Below are positions 11,917 to 22,302 of a stretch of 64,000 nucleotides of DNA, piece after piece. Origin of the DNA: Cordilura impudica (Eukaryota > Arthropoda > Insecta > Diptera > Scathophagidae); contig OY821517.1 of the NCBI GenBank assembly GCA_963682025.1, positions 228,573,928 to 228,637,927 on the forward strand, in the 5' to 3' direction. The number at the start of each line of letters is the position of its first letter. The first letter of the stretch is position 1. The notes beneath the pieces are model-generated. The model did no database searches. It had not been told where the DNA came from and saw only the letters and a list, made by a program, of their open reading frames with translations. The translations under genes were made by a program, and so were the position numbers.

Positions 11917-12879
11917 TTAGCAAAATAAGGTGTTAGTTAGACAAAATTTCAATATTGCCCTGAGCAGTATCTTGTTGAGCTGAATCAGAATTTGCAAATG
12001 CCAGGAATTTTCCAACGCTGAAACTTCTTTCGCACCATCACTCATAATTACCTTCACCTCCGGGACGTCTCTATTAAAGAGCTTAAATTTTATTATCTTT
12101 TTATCTTTCACCATTTCACGGCAAATGAAATTCATCTTTGATACAACAGGAGTAAGGTGTTCATTAATGTAAACTCTGTTATCAGGCATATGATCAGCAC
12201 CGTTTGGAATCAATTCTCGTAGATTTGACGACCTCTTTTCAAAGTATTTTTTAACAATAAGGTCTCTTTTAAACACACTATTGAATTTTACTAGAACTTC
12301 CTTTTTCTTTCTGATGTAGACGCACATATTGATATCGTTGTGTTGAATGTTTTCATTAAGATTTTCACCAAGTTTGAAGACTGCAGAATATAATTGTTCC
12401 TTAGATAAAACTGTGGGCAAACCATTTATAAGAATGTCCCCTCCATTTAACTGTGTTCTTAATGAATTGTTTTCAATTTCTAGATTAAGTATTTTTGAGT
12501 GGAAAATTTCCTCAGCTCTGTTTGTTTTTAACAAGCATTTTTCCAGCTCAGATTTTATACAGTTTAGTTGCGACATAACCTCCTCAGAAATTATTTTTGT
12601 AAGTGATTTAATGCCTTGCTCTAATTCTGTTAACTTCGAATCAGTATTAATCACATTGGTGGACTCCTGAGCAGCAAACGATGGGGGAGCTAATGAACAG
12701 GATCTACATCTGAATAACAGGCCGCCTTCACGTTTTCTTATTGTTTCCACTATCTCCGAACTTAATGTTGGATTGTCTTGAACAGCACATTTTGTATGCA
12801 AGGAATTTTTACATATTCCACAGGAAATTTTACCGCGACTGCAAGATGTTGCACAGACTTTACAGATGGAAGACATCAC
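11917..12879 (-). CDS. LINE-1 ORF1, PHD-finger protein
   Basis: An open frame of 320 codons starts near 12879 with MMSSICKVC. The N-terminus is a C4HC3 PHD-like finger: CKVC, CGIC, then H and C in SLHTKCAV, then FRCRSC (residues about 6-60). A coiled-coil-like stretch follows (about residues 85-150, LTELEQGIKSLTKIISEEV), then a conserved C-terminal region with VYINEHLTPVVSKMNFICRE. LINE ORF1 proteins bind the element RNA. The last 25 residues after KEVSALENSW look unlike the family and may follow a frameshift. It is apparently intact up to there. Confidence 0.75.
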   Translation of the reverse strand: MMSSICKVCATSCSRGKISCGICKNSLHTKCAVQDNPTLSSEIVETIRKREGGLLFRCRSCSLAPPSFAAQESTNVINTDSKLTELEQGIKSLTKIISEEVMSQLNCIKSELEKCLLKTNRAEEIFHSKILNLEIENNSLRTQLNGGDILINGLPTVLSKEQLYSAVFKLGENLNENIQHNDINMCVYIRKKKEVLVKFNSVFKRDLIVKKYFEKRSSNLRELIPNGADHMPDNRVYINEHLTPVVSKMNFICREMVKDKKIIKFKLFNRDVPEVKVIMSDGAKEVSALENSWHLQILIQLNKILLRAILKFCLTNTLFC

Positions 12880-13378
12880 GTAGTAATGATTTTTTTTTTA
12901 GAATTTGAGCTTCAATCATATTGCTTTATTCTTTCCCTTTTTCTTTTTTCAGTATTTGCTAAACTTAAAGAACCGTTTGAAATAATCTTATTTTGTTCTT
13001 ATTTATTGCTTATTTCTTGATTCTTGTTTTTGTGTATTGATATGTCCACTGTCGAAACTCTTTTGTTATTATTTTTTTTTTTTATTCTAAACTAGCCAGC
13101 ATAACAGTTTTAGTTTTCTCCTCTCCTTTAATTGCTCTTTCTATTAGTTTTTTTCCTTTACTGACTTGTAATTTGTATTTTTAATATTCGAAAATTTGTA
13201 TTTTTAATATTATTAAACATATTTTTACATATTCTTCACAATTTTAGTACTTTATAATTATTCAAACATCATTTTAATACTTTTGCATATTGTCATTTAA
13301 ATATTTTAGAGATAATGAAAAATTTTCGCGGACAGCAAAAAAACACGTCTACTCTTGTGTCATCGTTTATTATGTTTA
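12880..13378 (-). promoter_or_regulatory. LINE-1 5' region with candidate downstream promoter element
   Basis: No ORF is seen in this 5' UTR. Counting from the insertion junction (13378, minus strand), AGACGTG begins at position 28 or 29. This is the position and consensus of the DPE in internal Pol II promoters of insect LINEs such as jockey and I. Promoter function is inferred from position only. Confidence 0.5.
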
Positions 13379-13414
13379 GTATATCTAACGCCTCTTTCTG
13401 TAAGTTCTGAAACT
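13379..13414. repeat. Target-site duplication of LINE-1, right copy
   Basis: Partner of 7697-7732; 35 of 36 bases agree. Gypsy-1 sequence resumes directly to its right. Confidence 0.9.
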
Positions 13415-13693
13415 AGTTTTCTCTTCCTTTGATACAATTTTTAATAGATTATCTACAAAATCCTTTTCTATATTTTCTAGCTCTAGCTTTTTCGCTGTTA
13501 GGGTATCTTCCGAGTACGGACGTCCTAAGCTCTTCCTTGCACTGACTATTAATATCTTTTAATTTTCCAAGGCATCAATACGAAGTTATTGTATTAAATC
13601 TATATTATTCTATAATTTATGTAAATAATTTTTTTTTGTTTTTATATAAAAAAATTTTGTTTTATTTTATAACATTTCCTTTTCTTATTTCTA
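13415..13693 (-). pseudogene. Gypsy-1 gag, N-terminal remnant
   Basis: This is the continuation of gypsy-1 gag beyond LINE-1. Minus-strand translation gives short gag-like charged stretches interrupted by stops, and no intact start codon can be chosen. From about 13580 to 13693 the sequence is AT-rich leader. Confidence 0.5.
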
Positions 13694-13900
13694 TTAATTT
13701 TTCTTTTTCTTAAAAATATTTTTTAATGAAAATAATCTTTCTACAATATTTAAATTCTCTATTTCATCAGCAACTAATTCTCTCAAATGATTGGTTTCTT
13801 CCTTAGATATGTCTGTTATACAACTTTTTATTATTTTCTTTATCATTAATATGACTACTATTAAAATAACGATGATTATAATCATTCGTATACTACACAT
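13694..13900 (-). CDS. Small single-pass membrane protein ORF in the gypsy-1 leader
   Basis: 68 codons from ATG at 13900. Residues 5-25 are a strongly hydrophobic run of Ile, Val, Leu and Met (MIIIIVILIVVILM), followed by a basic and acidic tail ending in lysines. One membrane segment is predicted. It lies between the LTR and gag, the same place as two similar small ORFs in gypsy-2 (37635-37817 and 37866-37994). Function unknown. Such short AT-rich ORFs can arise by chance, but the shared position argues for a real leader gene. Confidence 0.5.
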   Translation of the reverse strand: MCSIRMIIIIVILIVVILMIKKIIKSCITDISKEETNHLRELVADEIENLNIVERLFSLKNIFKKKKN

Positions 13901-13954
13901 TTTTATAGTGTGTTTTGTTTTATGTAAAAAAAAAAAATTCTTTTGCCACTTCGT

Positions 13955-14260
13955 TTATAAGCTAAGTTTTTTATTTATTTTATTTAATTGTTCCTGTTTT
14001 TTTAAGTATTGTTCAATAAGGAACTCCGTCTCGTCGATCTGTTTCCATATCCTGGATGATTGGCTCCAAGTTGGTGATGGATTTGAGTTTATCTTCCTTA
14101 GTAAAATCGCTTTCTGCCGCTTCAATTTCTGGACATAGCCGCCTCTTCGTTTTTTCCTCAACACGTTCGGTATTGTTGGTTCAGCTGATGTAGTCTCCTT
14201 CTTCTGTTGACGTTGCCTGTATTGCTCCAACGTCAAAGGTTGTGGACCTTCTTTCGTCAT
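13955..14260 (-). CDS. Basic leader ORF of gypsy-1
   Basis: 101 codons from ATG at 14260. The N-terminus has PLTLEQYRQRQQKKE, then a strongly basic middle (LRKKRRGGYVQKLKRQK), then a helical acidic tail (WKQIDETEFLIEQYLKKQ). I recognise no enzyme domain. Its composition suggests a nucleic-acid-binding accessory protein, and its position ahead of gag is like the small upstream ORFs of mdg1/412-type elements. It is intact as read. Confidence 0.55.
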   Translation of the reverse strand: MTKEGPQPLTLEQYRQRQQKKETTSAEPTIPNVLRKKRRGGYVQKLKRQKAILLRKINSNPSPTWSQSSRIWKQIDETEFLIEQYLKKQEQLNKINKKLSL

Positions 14261-14309
14261 CTACGCAGCTGGCGGATTTTTGGCTACCCACGCCAGGACT
14301 ATTATTTAT

Positions 14310-14538
14310 TCTTTCTAAGTGCAATTAAGCACAGTTAGGTTGGTGCAGAGTCAAACACTTCAATCAGTGCAGTTAAGCACTATTGTTTCAACGGGAGGAT
14401 CTATTGGTCTTATTATCCTTTCTTTTTTTTTGCCAAGTGCACCTAAGCACAGTTTGGCAGGATCTATTGGTTTTATTATCCTTTCTTTTTTCTTTTTTTC
14501 CCAAGTGCACCTAAGCACAGTTTGGCAGGATCGCCATA
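14310..14538 (-). promoter_or_regulatory. Gypsy-1 primer-binding site and repeated leader
   Basis: The primer-binding sequence TGGCGATCCTGCC (minus strand, about 14526-14538) follows the LTR. The adjoining leader contains repeated units of about 60-70 bases. Two near-identical units hold AAGTGCACCTAAGCACAG then TTTGGCAGGATC (about 14433-14466 and 14502-14533), and two looser relatives lie near 14320 and 14370. Each unit can pair GTGC with GCAC. The repeats therefore also duplicate the distal part of the primer-binding site. Confidence 0.6.
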
Positions 14539-15042
14539 TAGTGATTTTATTATTATATTTTAAAGTTTGAAAGAAAAATCCAGCAGATTTATGCTAGTAG
14601 TTTCTTCTGATCACAAAACCAGAATTATTTTATTTTCTAAAAATCTTGCTTATAAATACCCTATGAGAAGTTCTAGACTTCTCCTCTATGAGTGACTTTC
14701 TAAAGTACACTCAATATCTTATAATTCTAAGAGCGATTTTCTAAAATACGCTCAATAATATTAAATGTATCCAATGCATTTTGTAGTAGGGCAGAGTTTC
14801 TGTCTATGTCAGTTTCCATTTATGGAGTTTCATAATTTACTTCAAATTATTCAAATATTGTCCAAATATAAACTGCATGTGTAGCAATTATATTTACTCA
14901 AAACAAAATTAAAAATGAATATTAATGGGTCAGTAGTATCAATTGCATTAGTCAATAGTACTGGTTGTTTACCCCACTGAATCTGATTAATATTATGTTA
15001 AATTTTTGCTTTCTATAATTTTAGTACGATATTATGATATAT
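14539..15042 (-). repeat. Gypsy-1 5' LTR
   Basis: The LTR end against the primer-binding site is CACTATA. Its terminal 106 bases recur at 1985-2095. A TATA-like TATTTATAAGC sits at about 14646-14658 on the minus strand, upstream of the probable start site. The outer boundary is uncertain because a DINE-A repeat begins at 15043, and part of 14760-15042 may instead belong to gypsy-2 3' sequence. Confidence 0.5.
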
Positions 15043-15833
15043 TTTTATACCCTACACCACTATGTGGTTTGGGTATAATGACTTTGTGCTGCTGTTTGTA
15101 ACTACCAAAAATATTTGACCTAGACCCATCTTTTATTATACCGATCGAATCAGAATCACTATCTGATTCGATTTAACGATGTCAGTCCGTCCGTCCGTCT
15201 GAGTGTCCATGTAAAGGTTGTAATCAAACTGCAGGTCGCAAATATGCATGTATTTTGATGAAATTTGGTATATAAGCTTTTATCGGCCATAGGATGAACG
15301 GTATTGAAATTGGTGAGAATAGGGCCATGTTCAGACCTAGCCCCCTTACAAATTACCCCTATGAAATCAACATAAATTGCCATAAGATCCAAATTATTAT
15401 ATAAATCTTAGTCAAATTGGGTTTGTATGTGTTTATTACATCCATTAAACAGTAGTCCAAAAATGATCCCTATTGGACAACTCTTAGTCATAGGTCCCAT
15501 ATAGAGCTGCTTCCTGATCTTCTTCTAAATCTATCAAAAATCAAAAATATTGCACTGATTCTTCTCAAATTTTGTTTGTATATATTTTTGCAAAATACAA
15601 GAGACTTTACCAAACATGGTCAGGAGCGGCACATTTTTGGGCCTAGTCCTTATATAGATATATCATCCGATATGAACTTTTTCATATCTGCAGCCAAAAA
15701 ATATAATAAAAATCCCACTCAAACTTGATTTATGCTTATTTTCTATATCCAGTTAGTTGGGCCTGAGAGATAGGGTCTCAGGGTATAGGGTATCGTATAG
15801 TCGGTCTAGACCGACTATAATTTTCTTACTTTT
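15043..15833 (+). repeat. DINE-A copy 1 (INE-1-like non-autonomous element)
   Basis: Starts TTATACCCTACACCACTA with a TATACCC/GGGTATA stem. It has a CCGT/CTGT short tandem repeat near 15190 and a near-terminal perfect palindrome TAGTCGGTCTAGACCGACTA (about 15799-15818), then TTTTCTTACTT. It is full length, about 790 bases. The layout (5' stem, microsatellite, 3' hairpin) matches INE-1/DINE-1 elements, which are Helentron-derived. It has no coding capacity. Confidence 0.75.
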
Positions 15834-16090
15834 TTCTTTTGAATTTATATTAAGTATAAATTCATATTTGATATGGTCCCTTAAATGGACTTTGATTTTT
15901 CTTCCTAGATTCTAATTTTACTATTTATATTCTTGTCACATATCACTTTTGATTTTCTTTTGACTATATTTATCAGTTCTTTAGCCTGTTCTAAAGATTT
16001 TTTTAATCTTAATTTTATTTCATTTTTTGTATGTTATCAGTCGGTAATGCTGCTAATTTGCCATATATTAGTTCATAACGTGAATAATTA
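15834..16090 (-). pseudogene. Gypsy-2 integrase C-terminal remnant
   Basis: On the minus strand the sequence just left of CACTG-1 encodes an integrase motif of the type YELIYGKLAALP (about 16035-16085), followed by a charged tail with stops. It continues in frame the integrase ending at 19596, once CACTG-1 and one TTA are removed. Confidence 0.7.
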
Positions 16091-16532
16091 CACTGTGGAA
16101 CAAATTCAGGTTAGCAAAAGTTAGGTCGATTCTGAGAGTGAGGGGTGAAAATAGAGGCTAAATTAGAAGACCCGTATCGCGGCGTTTGTTTATGTTATCT
16201 CGATTTTTTTTTTTTAATCGACCTTCGAACTTTGCAGTCAAATGCCGATTTTAGAGCATATTGTTTATATGGTTTTTTGGCTATAACTCGGCGACTAATT
16301 GATATTTTTTCAATCTGTAAAATTATTGCTAGAGACCTGTGCAACAATTAAAATTTAAAAAAAAAATTGATTTAGAAAATTTTTGTGGTGCTTATGAAGC
16401 AAAATGTTGGAAAAATAATTTTTTTTTCACGCTTTTTGAAAATATTTTCCACAAAACTAAGTCTTTTTTGCTTTCTGTTTAATCTATAATATGCTTCTCA
16501 GTTTCTTCAATAAATTTCATTTGAAAAGAAAA
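16091..16532 (+). repeat. CACTG-1 left terminal inverted repeat
   Basis: Inverted partner of 19152-19595. The match runs from CACTG to the string AAAAGAAAA, with small indels in the poly-A and poly-T runs. Confidence 0.9.
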
Positions 16533-16714
16533 CAATCATAATACAAAACTTGCGTTTTCCAGCTTAATATTAATTTGCTTCTCATTTTTTATACACCAAT
16601 TTTGTTCAGTGTTGGTTTTGAAGAAACATTGAAAAAGAAATTTTAAAAATATGGAAAAAAATATATTATTGAAATGTTAGTTATGAAAAGTTTTAAGTAA
16701 AAAAATTAAATAAA

Positions 16715-18850
16715 TTAAATTAATGATTTGGCCAGTTGCCGTTTAGGAGGCGGCTGTGGATCAACATCACTGCTCTCTCTAATATCTTGGTCATCGTCAT
16801 CATCATCAGAAAGGTCGATAATTTCGTCCAACAGATATTCTGGAATTTCATCTTTGTCTTCCCCTTCTTCCTCGTCTTCCTCTTCTTCAAAGGTGTTTTT
16901 ATACCACCAACAAATTTCAGCGAGTATTGCATCTGGAGATTTCTTTCCTCTGTACCTGAAACGAAAATAGTTTTCAACCGTTAACATGTTTAAATTGTGC
17001 ACTCTGACAAAGATATTAGAAAAATCTAGGAATTCAAAATATGCACACCCTACAGTTACCTTATTTCAAATGGAAGCGCAGTTTGGTGATAACGTTCGCC
17101 TTGCTCATCAGATTCAGTTGGCAACTGTTGAGCGAGTTGATCAAGATGCTGATGCAAGAGATGAATTTTGTACGACATATTAACCCCAATTTCATCGAAA
17201 GCTGCCAACATGTTTGCAACAGATTGCCTCTAGTTGTCTTCGCGTTCTTTACCCAAAAGTCCTTTAATGACTGCTTTCAATGCGAGCCATGCATTTAATT
17301 CCCGGTCTGTCAGAACTTGGTCAAAATCTTGACGACTCATTAGTTTCCGTATGTCAGGACCATTAACAACCCCTTCCTGAATTTTGGCGTTACTTAGTCT
17401 TTGGAAAATGTTTTTTAAGTGGTTGAATACTGCTGGTCTTTTCGCGATACATTTAAAAAAATTTTTAGCAATGCCAAGTTTAATGTGGAGCAACGGCAAC
17501 AAAATTTTCATTTCAGGAACAAGACTTTCGTGTAGCCTATTGTCTTTAGACCATTTCCGTCCAATGCGATTATTCCAGTTATGCTGTTTGTACTGGTTTC
17601 TTCCTTTAATACCTTCTCCGTATCGTGATTCCCAATCGCACAAAAAACACGGATATTTTTTACGGCCAGATGCTGTTAAGCCTGTAATCAATGAAACTAT
17701 TTTGAGGTCGCAGCAAATGCGCCACTGGTGTTTGTTATATTTGACTACTTGTTCAGTTCTATACGCAATCGGAACAGAAGGCATTCTATTTGTCTTGTGC
17801 AAAAGCACAACTTTTAAGTTTAATGTGGAGCAACGGCAACAAAATTTTCATTTCAGGAACAAGACTTTCATGTAGCCTATTGTCTTTAGGCCATTTCCGT
17901 CCAATGCGATTATTCCAGTTATGCTGTTTGTACTGGTTTCTTCCTTTAATACCTTCTCCGTATCGTGAATCCCAATCGCACAAAAAACACGGATATTTTT
18001 TCCGGCCAGATGCTGTTAAGCCTGTAATCAATGAAACTATTTTGAGTCGCAGCAAATGCGCCACTGGTGTTTGTTATATTTGACTACTTGTTCAGTTCTA
18101 TACGCAATCGGAACAGAAGGCATTCTATTTGTCTTGTGTAAAAGCACAACTTTTAAGCTGATTAGTGAACTATCGATGCATAAACGCCAATCATCTTTTT
18201 TATAGGTTAACCCTATCGTCTCCATTAACTTCTCAATATCGTTGCAATAAGCGAAATTTTTTGCATCATTCAAATTGAAGAACTTTTCTGACTCTTTTTG
18301 ACGTTTTCGATAATGAAGTCTGAGAAGAAATCCATGGATGTAGCAGCGGCGGTTGTAGTACTGATATCTGTTTGAAGATCAATACTTCGGTATGTTGGTA
18401 CTGGTGCGAATTCTGAGTGCGGTAATGGTAATTGGACACTTGGCACTGCTACATAAGTTTTATTCTTTGCTTTCCTTCTATTCAAAGTTTTATGGTAGTT
18501 GATACATCCATAGCAATTTTCTTCTTGATGCGGGCTGTTGTCTAACCACATCATTGGTGTACCAAAAAGCATAGCCTTCTTCTTTTCACTTTTCCATTGC
18601 ATAAGAGTTGAAAAGCAATTAAAGCAAACTTTTTTAGGGGCATAGTTTACGTCAGTGATAAACTCTTGCGAGAAATATTTTTTATAGGCTTAAAAAAAAA
18701 TCATTCGCATTGCCACATTTTTCATCGCTTGCTATGAAAACGTCCACAAACATTACATAAATGCTCCATTTTACATTTTGGTCCGACATTTTTCATGCAA
18801 TATATATTATACATTGTTTTTCTTTTTGTTATTTTTATGAAACCGATGCA
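16715..18850 (-). pseudogene. CACTG-1 transposase-like gene, with internal duplication
   Basis: Reading minus from about 18840, the sequence starts with a Cys-rich N-terminal region (HLCNVCGRFHSKR, then KKVCFNCFSTLMQWKS and ENCYGCINY, 18270-18680). It continues through FAYCNDIEKLMETIGL and DDWRLCIDSSLISLKVVLLHK (18121-18273). The core follows: PSVPIAYRTEQVVKYNKHQW, KKYPCFLCDWESRYGEG and LVPEMKILLPLLHIKLGIAK (17230-17808). The C-terminus is acidic with EEEEDEEEGEDKDE (16715-17002). I recognise the family only as a recurrent, uncharacterised insect and hydrozoan protein. Its place inside terminal repeats argues that it is a transposase. Frameshifts, a 340-bp duplication and scattered stops break it. 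Confidence 0.7.
17476..18154. repeat. 340-bp tandem duplication inside the CACTG-1 gene
   Basis: Bases 17476-17815 and 17816-18154 are direct tandem copies with only a handful of differences, including one deleted base near 18045. The unit covers the CFLCDW core motif, so the protein would carry it twice. The single-base deletion puts the copies in different frames. Confidence 0.9.
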
Positions 18851-19151
18851 CTTAACTTAAATCACTCACAAAATTAAATAAGTTCCAAAAAAAATAATAG
18901 CAAATTTTATCACGACTGAGCGAAAATTAATCAGATTCGGCTAAGTTTCGAATCTTAACTGAATCTTCATTTTTGAAATAAGTTCGCTTGTACGAAGTAA
19001 AAAAAAATCGCTACCTGTGCGGTGGTTGAAAACAAATAAGTTGTTTTACTAATTCCCAATTCTTGGAACTTCCCTTCTTAATTACTTCTACCTAAATCGC
19101 TATTTATTTAATGGTTTTGGGATTTTTAACGCAAATTATCGACTAAGACCA

Positions 19152-19595
19152 TTTTCTTTTGAAATGAAATTTATTGAAGAAACTGAGAAGCATATTATAG
19201 ATCAAACAGAAAGCAAAAAAGTTTAGTTTTGTGGAAAATATTTTCAAAAAGCATGAAAAAAAATAACTTTTCCAACATTTTGCTTCATAAGCACCACAAA
19301 AATTTTCTAAATCAATTTTTTAAAAAATTTTAATTGTTGTACAGGTCTGTAGCAATAATTTGGCTTTTACAGATTGAAAAATATCAATTAGTCGACGAGT
19401 TATAGCCAAAATAACCATATAAACAATATGCTCGAAAATCGGCATTTGACTGCAAAGTTCGAAGGTCGATTAAAAAAAAAATTCGAACTAACATAAACAA
19501 ACGCTGCGATACGGGTCTTCTAATTTAACCTCTATTTTCACCCCTCACTCTCAGAATCGACCTAACTTTTGCTAACCTGAATTTGTTCCACAGTG
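19152..19595 (-). repeat. CACTG-1 right terminal inverted repeat
   Basis: Inverted partner of 16091-16532, ending in ...GTTCCACAGTG at 19595. Gypsy-2 integrase sequence follows directly after TTA. Confidence 0.9.
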
Positions 19596-20815
19596 TTATT
19601 GTTCACTGGTGTTGAATTATATGCAAATGTATAATATGGAATAAATTTGTCCCATTCATAATCATCTACAAAGTTCAACAAATACTCGTTCAGTACTCTA
19701 TGGTTACGTTCGAGTGTACCGATGGATTGATGATGGTATGGTGTCGAAAATGTTTGACTTATGTTTAGTAAATTACAAACTTCTTTAAGTAGTTCATTCT
19801 TGAATTCTGTTCGTCTATTGGACTTCAAAATCTGAAAACATCCATACTTTAAAATAAATTGTTCAACTAAAGTTTTGGCAATTGTTTTGGCATCTTTTGC
19901 CTCAATTGGGTGAGCTACTACATAGATATTTTGTCAACTCGCACTGCATCGTTAAGATATATCTATAATTGTTTGACATTCTTAATGGTCCAACTGTATC
20001 TATTTCTATTACTTCAAAACTCGTGTTCGCGTTGTCAGTAACTGTCATTTCCTCTTTGGTTTGTTTATTTCTCAGATACTTATCGCATTTATAATCTCTT
20101 ACCATTTTTCTCATGTTTTTCCATATATAACGTTGTTTTACTTTTAAGACTGTTTTTCTAATACCAAAATGTCCTGATATTGGTGAATCGTGGTATTCTT
20201 TAATAACATTCATATGAGACTTTTTAGTCTTAATATGTTGCAGCGGTTTATATAATATGATATTCAGTTCTAGATTTCTATACCTATTTAATTTTCTAAT
20301 TCTTTGGTATACATCATTGTAAATTTTCTTTAAATATTCAGTTGATATGCGCTCAAAAAATTCATCTTCGTATGATAGAGCGAGATTTTTAATAAAACGT
20401 ATTTTGCTAGATCTTCATCAATATTCATTACATAAATATTATCAATGGACTCTAAAGTGTCATTGTTATTTATGTAATTTTCTTTATCCTGTATATCTTG
20501 TATACGGTTTCTAATAATATTGTATTTTAATTCGCGACTATTCTTTATATCTTGTAAGTACGTAGATTCCCATATATGATATTCACGGTGCGTTTGGGAT
20601 GTGTTGCCTACGTTATTTTCCTGTACATTTTCTGAAATCTTTTTGGTTTTCATTCCACGTGTTGTTACTAAGACTCTTGTTGGTTCGTTAATGTCGTCTT
20701 CTATCGAAATCATTTTCTTCAACATTGGTGAATTCAGTCTTATTCTAGACAAAGCGTCTGCGTTAGTATTGATTTTACCTCTCTTGTATATAATTTCGAA
20801 ATCATAGTCTGACAA
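19596..20815 (-). pseudogene. Gypsy-2 integrase, N-terminal and catalytic part
   Basis: The segment at 19902-20213 encodes the zinc-binding part (YHDSPISGHFGIRK, then CDKYLRNK with one expected Cys changed) and the first catalytic Asp in EIDTVGPL. The segment at 19562-19828 carries the region around the second Asp (SNRRTEFKNEL, where DNGTEF is expected, so the catalytic Asp-Asn-Gly is altered) and the Glu region GTLERNHRVLNEYLL. The piece at 20330-20815 is the linker between RNase H and integrase, beginning with the gypsy-typical YDFEIIYKRGKINTNADALS. Frameshifts separate all three. Confidence 0.8.
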
Positions 20816-22302
20816 ATTTCTGCCAAAAAGGTAGGGTCTGAAAAATTCTATTCAACAATTTATTGCAAGAAGCTCTTTTTCAATTACAGGCTTATTTAAA
20901 TCATGATTTCCTAATGTCTTGCTTGCGTATAAGATTGGCAAATCTTCTCCTATCTTTCCTTGTGATAATACAGCTCCTAATGCATAATATGATGCATCAG
21001 TGGTTTGTTAAAAATCTGGGTATTTCAGAATCGGGGGCTTATTAATTTTTTCTTCAATAATTTGAAAGCTTGTTCACATTCTTCTGTCCATTCAAATGTG
21101 TTATCTTTTTTAATTTGATCATTAAGACATTTTGTAATTTCCGTAATTTTTTATGAAACGTCTATAATAGTTATAAAATTCAACAAATCTTTTAACTTCA
21201 TTTTTATCTTTCGGTACTGGGTATTGTTCTACAGCCTTGTGTTTTGAAGGGTCTGTTCGTATTCCGTCTTTTGTTATTTGATGGCCTAAATAGATTACTT
21301 CTGATTTTAAAAATATGCATTTAGATGCGTTTTCCATTGTATTTTGACAAACATTAAAATATAGTTCTTAGGTTATCATTGTGATGTTTTAGACTACATC
21401 CAAATACAATTATATCATTGACGTATAAAAATGCTTTCGAATCTGAACCACTAAGTGCTATTTTGTTAACATCCTTTGGAAACTATTAGATGATATGTTT
21501 AAACCAAATGGTAAGCGTAATTGATAGTGACCAAAACTTGTTGAGAGAGCAGTTAAGTGCCTTGAATGGAACGAACTAGTCATGTCTAACGTAGAAAAGT
21601 ATTTAGCTCTACCAAGACTATCTAATATATCTTCCAATCTTGTTAGTGGAAACTTGCCATTTACTATCTTTTTATTTATTTGTCTAAAATCCACTACTAG
21701 TCTCCATTTTTTCTTTCCATTTTCATTCTTTTTTGGCACAACTAACAAAGGTGAGTTTTATGAACTATTTGATGGTTTGATAATATCATCCTTCAGTAAT
21801 TGTTGTACTTGACTATTTAATTATTCAGTATGTGTGTGGAGTAGTCTGTAGTTTTTATGAATACTGGTGTTCTATCAGAGGCTTTCAAGTTTTGTGTATA
21901 AGAATTATTTCATGATAATGTATCCCCTTTTAAGTGAAAAATATTACGATAATTTTTTAAAATTTCTAGTAATTCTGTTTCAGCTTTATAATCATTAATG
22001 TCAATTTTTATTGTGTCTAGCAATTTCTGAAATCTCTCTTCATCAAAATGTGTTTCTTTTATTGTATTTGATGGTGTTATGAAAGTGACATTGTTCAATA
22101 TGACATCATTATCCGTTGTGTTTAATATCTTTACATGACATATGCCATTTCCTGGTACTATGGTATTACCAATGTATACACCTGGTTCAATTTCCTTGTT
22201 CAGAATGATGCTATCTTCATTTATCTCTAATTGTATAGGGTGGATTATTTCTGATCGTTGTTCTATTCTTATGCTATTGTCTCTATTAATCGATGATCTC
22301 AT
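20816..22302 (-). pseudogene. Gypsy-2 reverse transcriptase and RNase H
   Basis: RT blocks are KKWRLVVDFRQINKKIVNGK with downstream DILDSLGRAKYFSTLDMTS (21458-21748), then the YLGHQITKDGIRTDPSKH connection block (21122-21337). The YVDD region falls between these, near 21420, in a different frame. RNase H sequence occupies about 20816-21060. The upstream linker (21910-22302) contains the segment between protease and RT. It is broken by several frameshifts. Confidence 0.8.

Larger units (their letters stand above)
7733..13378 (-). mobile_element. LINE-1: full-length CR1-like non-LTR retrotransposon
   Basis: A 5.6-kb two-ORF LINE lies between 36-bp target duplications, inserted in gypsy-1 gag. 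On the minus strand it has a 5' region (12880-13378), ORF1 with a PHD-like zinc finger (11917-12879), ORF2 with apurinic endonuclease and reverse transcriptase (7992-10708), a short 3' UTR and a tail of AAAT repeats (complement of 7741-7785). The PHD-type ORF1 points to the CR1/Kiri-like group, which is an inference. ORF2 is frameshifted, so the copy is dead although complete in length. Confidence 0.85.
3546..15042 (-). mobile_element. Gypsy-1 LTR retrotransposon, degenerate, split by LINE-1
   Basis: A Ty3/gypsy-order element read right to left: 5' LTR (14539 to about 15042), primer-binding site and leader (14310-14538), two small leader ORFs, gag, protease, reverse transcriptase, RNase H, and integrase ending at 3546. 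Gag is interrupted by LINE-1 at 7733-13378. The order gag-PR-RT-RH-IN fits gypsy rather than copia. The primer-binding sequence TGGCGATCCTGCC follows the LTR end directly. Leader ORFs ahead of gag recall mdg1/412-type elements, but this clade assignment is only inferred. Only a 106-base stub of the 3' LTR is visible (1985-2095). Confidence 0.75.
16091..19595 (-). mobile_element. CACTG-1: DNA transposon with 440-bp terminal inverted repeats
   Basis: The 3.5-kb element begins CACTGTGGAACAAATTCAGG and ends with its complement. The flanks are TTA (16088-16090) and TTA (19596-19598), a 3-bp target duplication. Gypsy-2 integrase is in frame across the junction if one TTA is kept. Terminal repeats are about 442 bases (16091-16532 and 19152-19595), over 90% identical by eye. 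It carries a transposase-like gene on the minus strand. The ends and 3-bp duplication resemble CACTA/EnSpm-type (CMC) transposons, but I do not know this protein family as CMC. Confidence 0.8.

Noticed and set aside
14668..14700. Heat-shock-element-like palindrome GAGAAGTTCTAGACTTCTC in the gypsy-1 LTR
   Set aside because: Spacing of the GAA/TTC units is not the canonical nGAAnnTTCn, and nothing else supports it.
16728..16970. Plus-strand Ser-rich ORF
   Set aside because: Antisense of the acidic Glu/Asp tail of the CACTG-1 protein.
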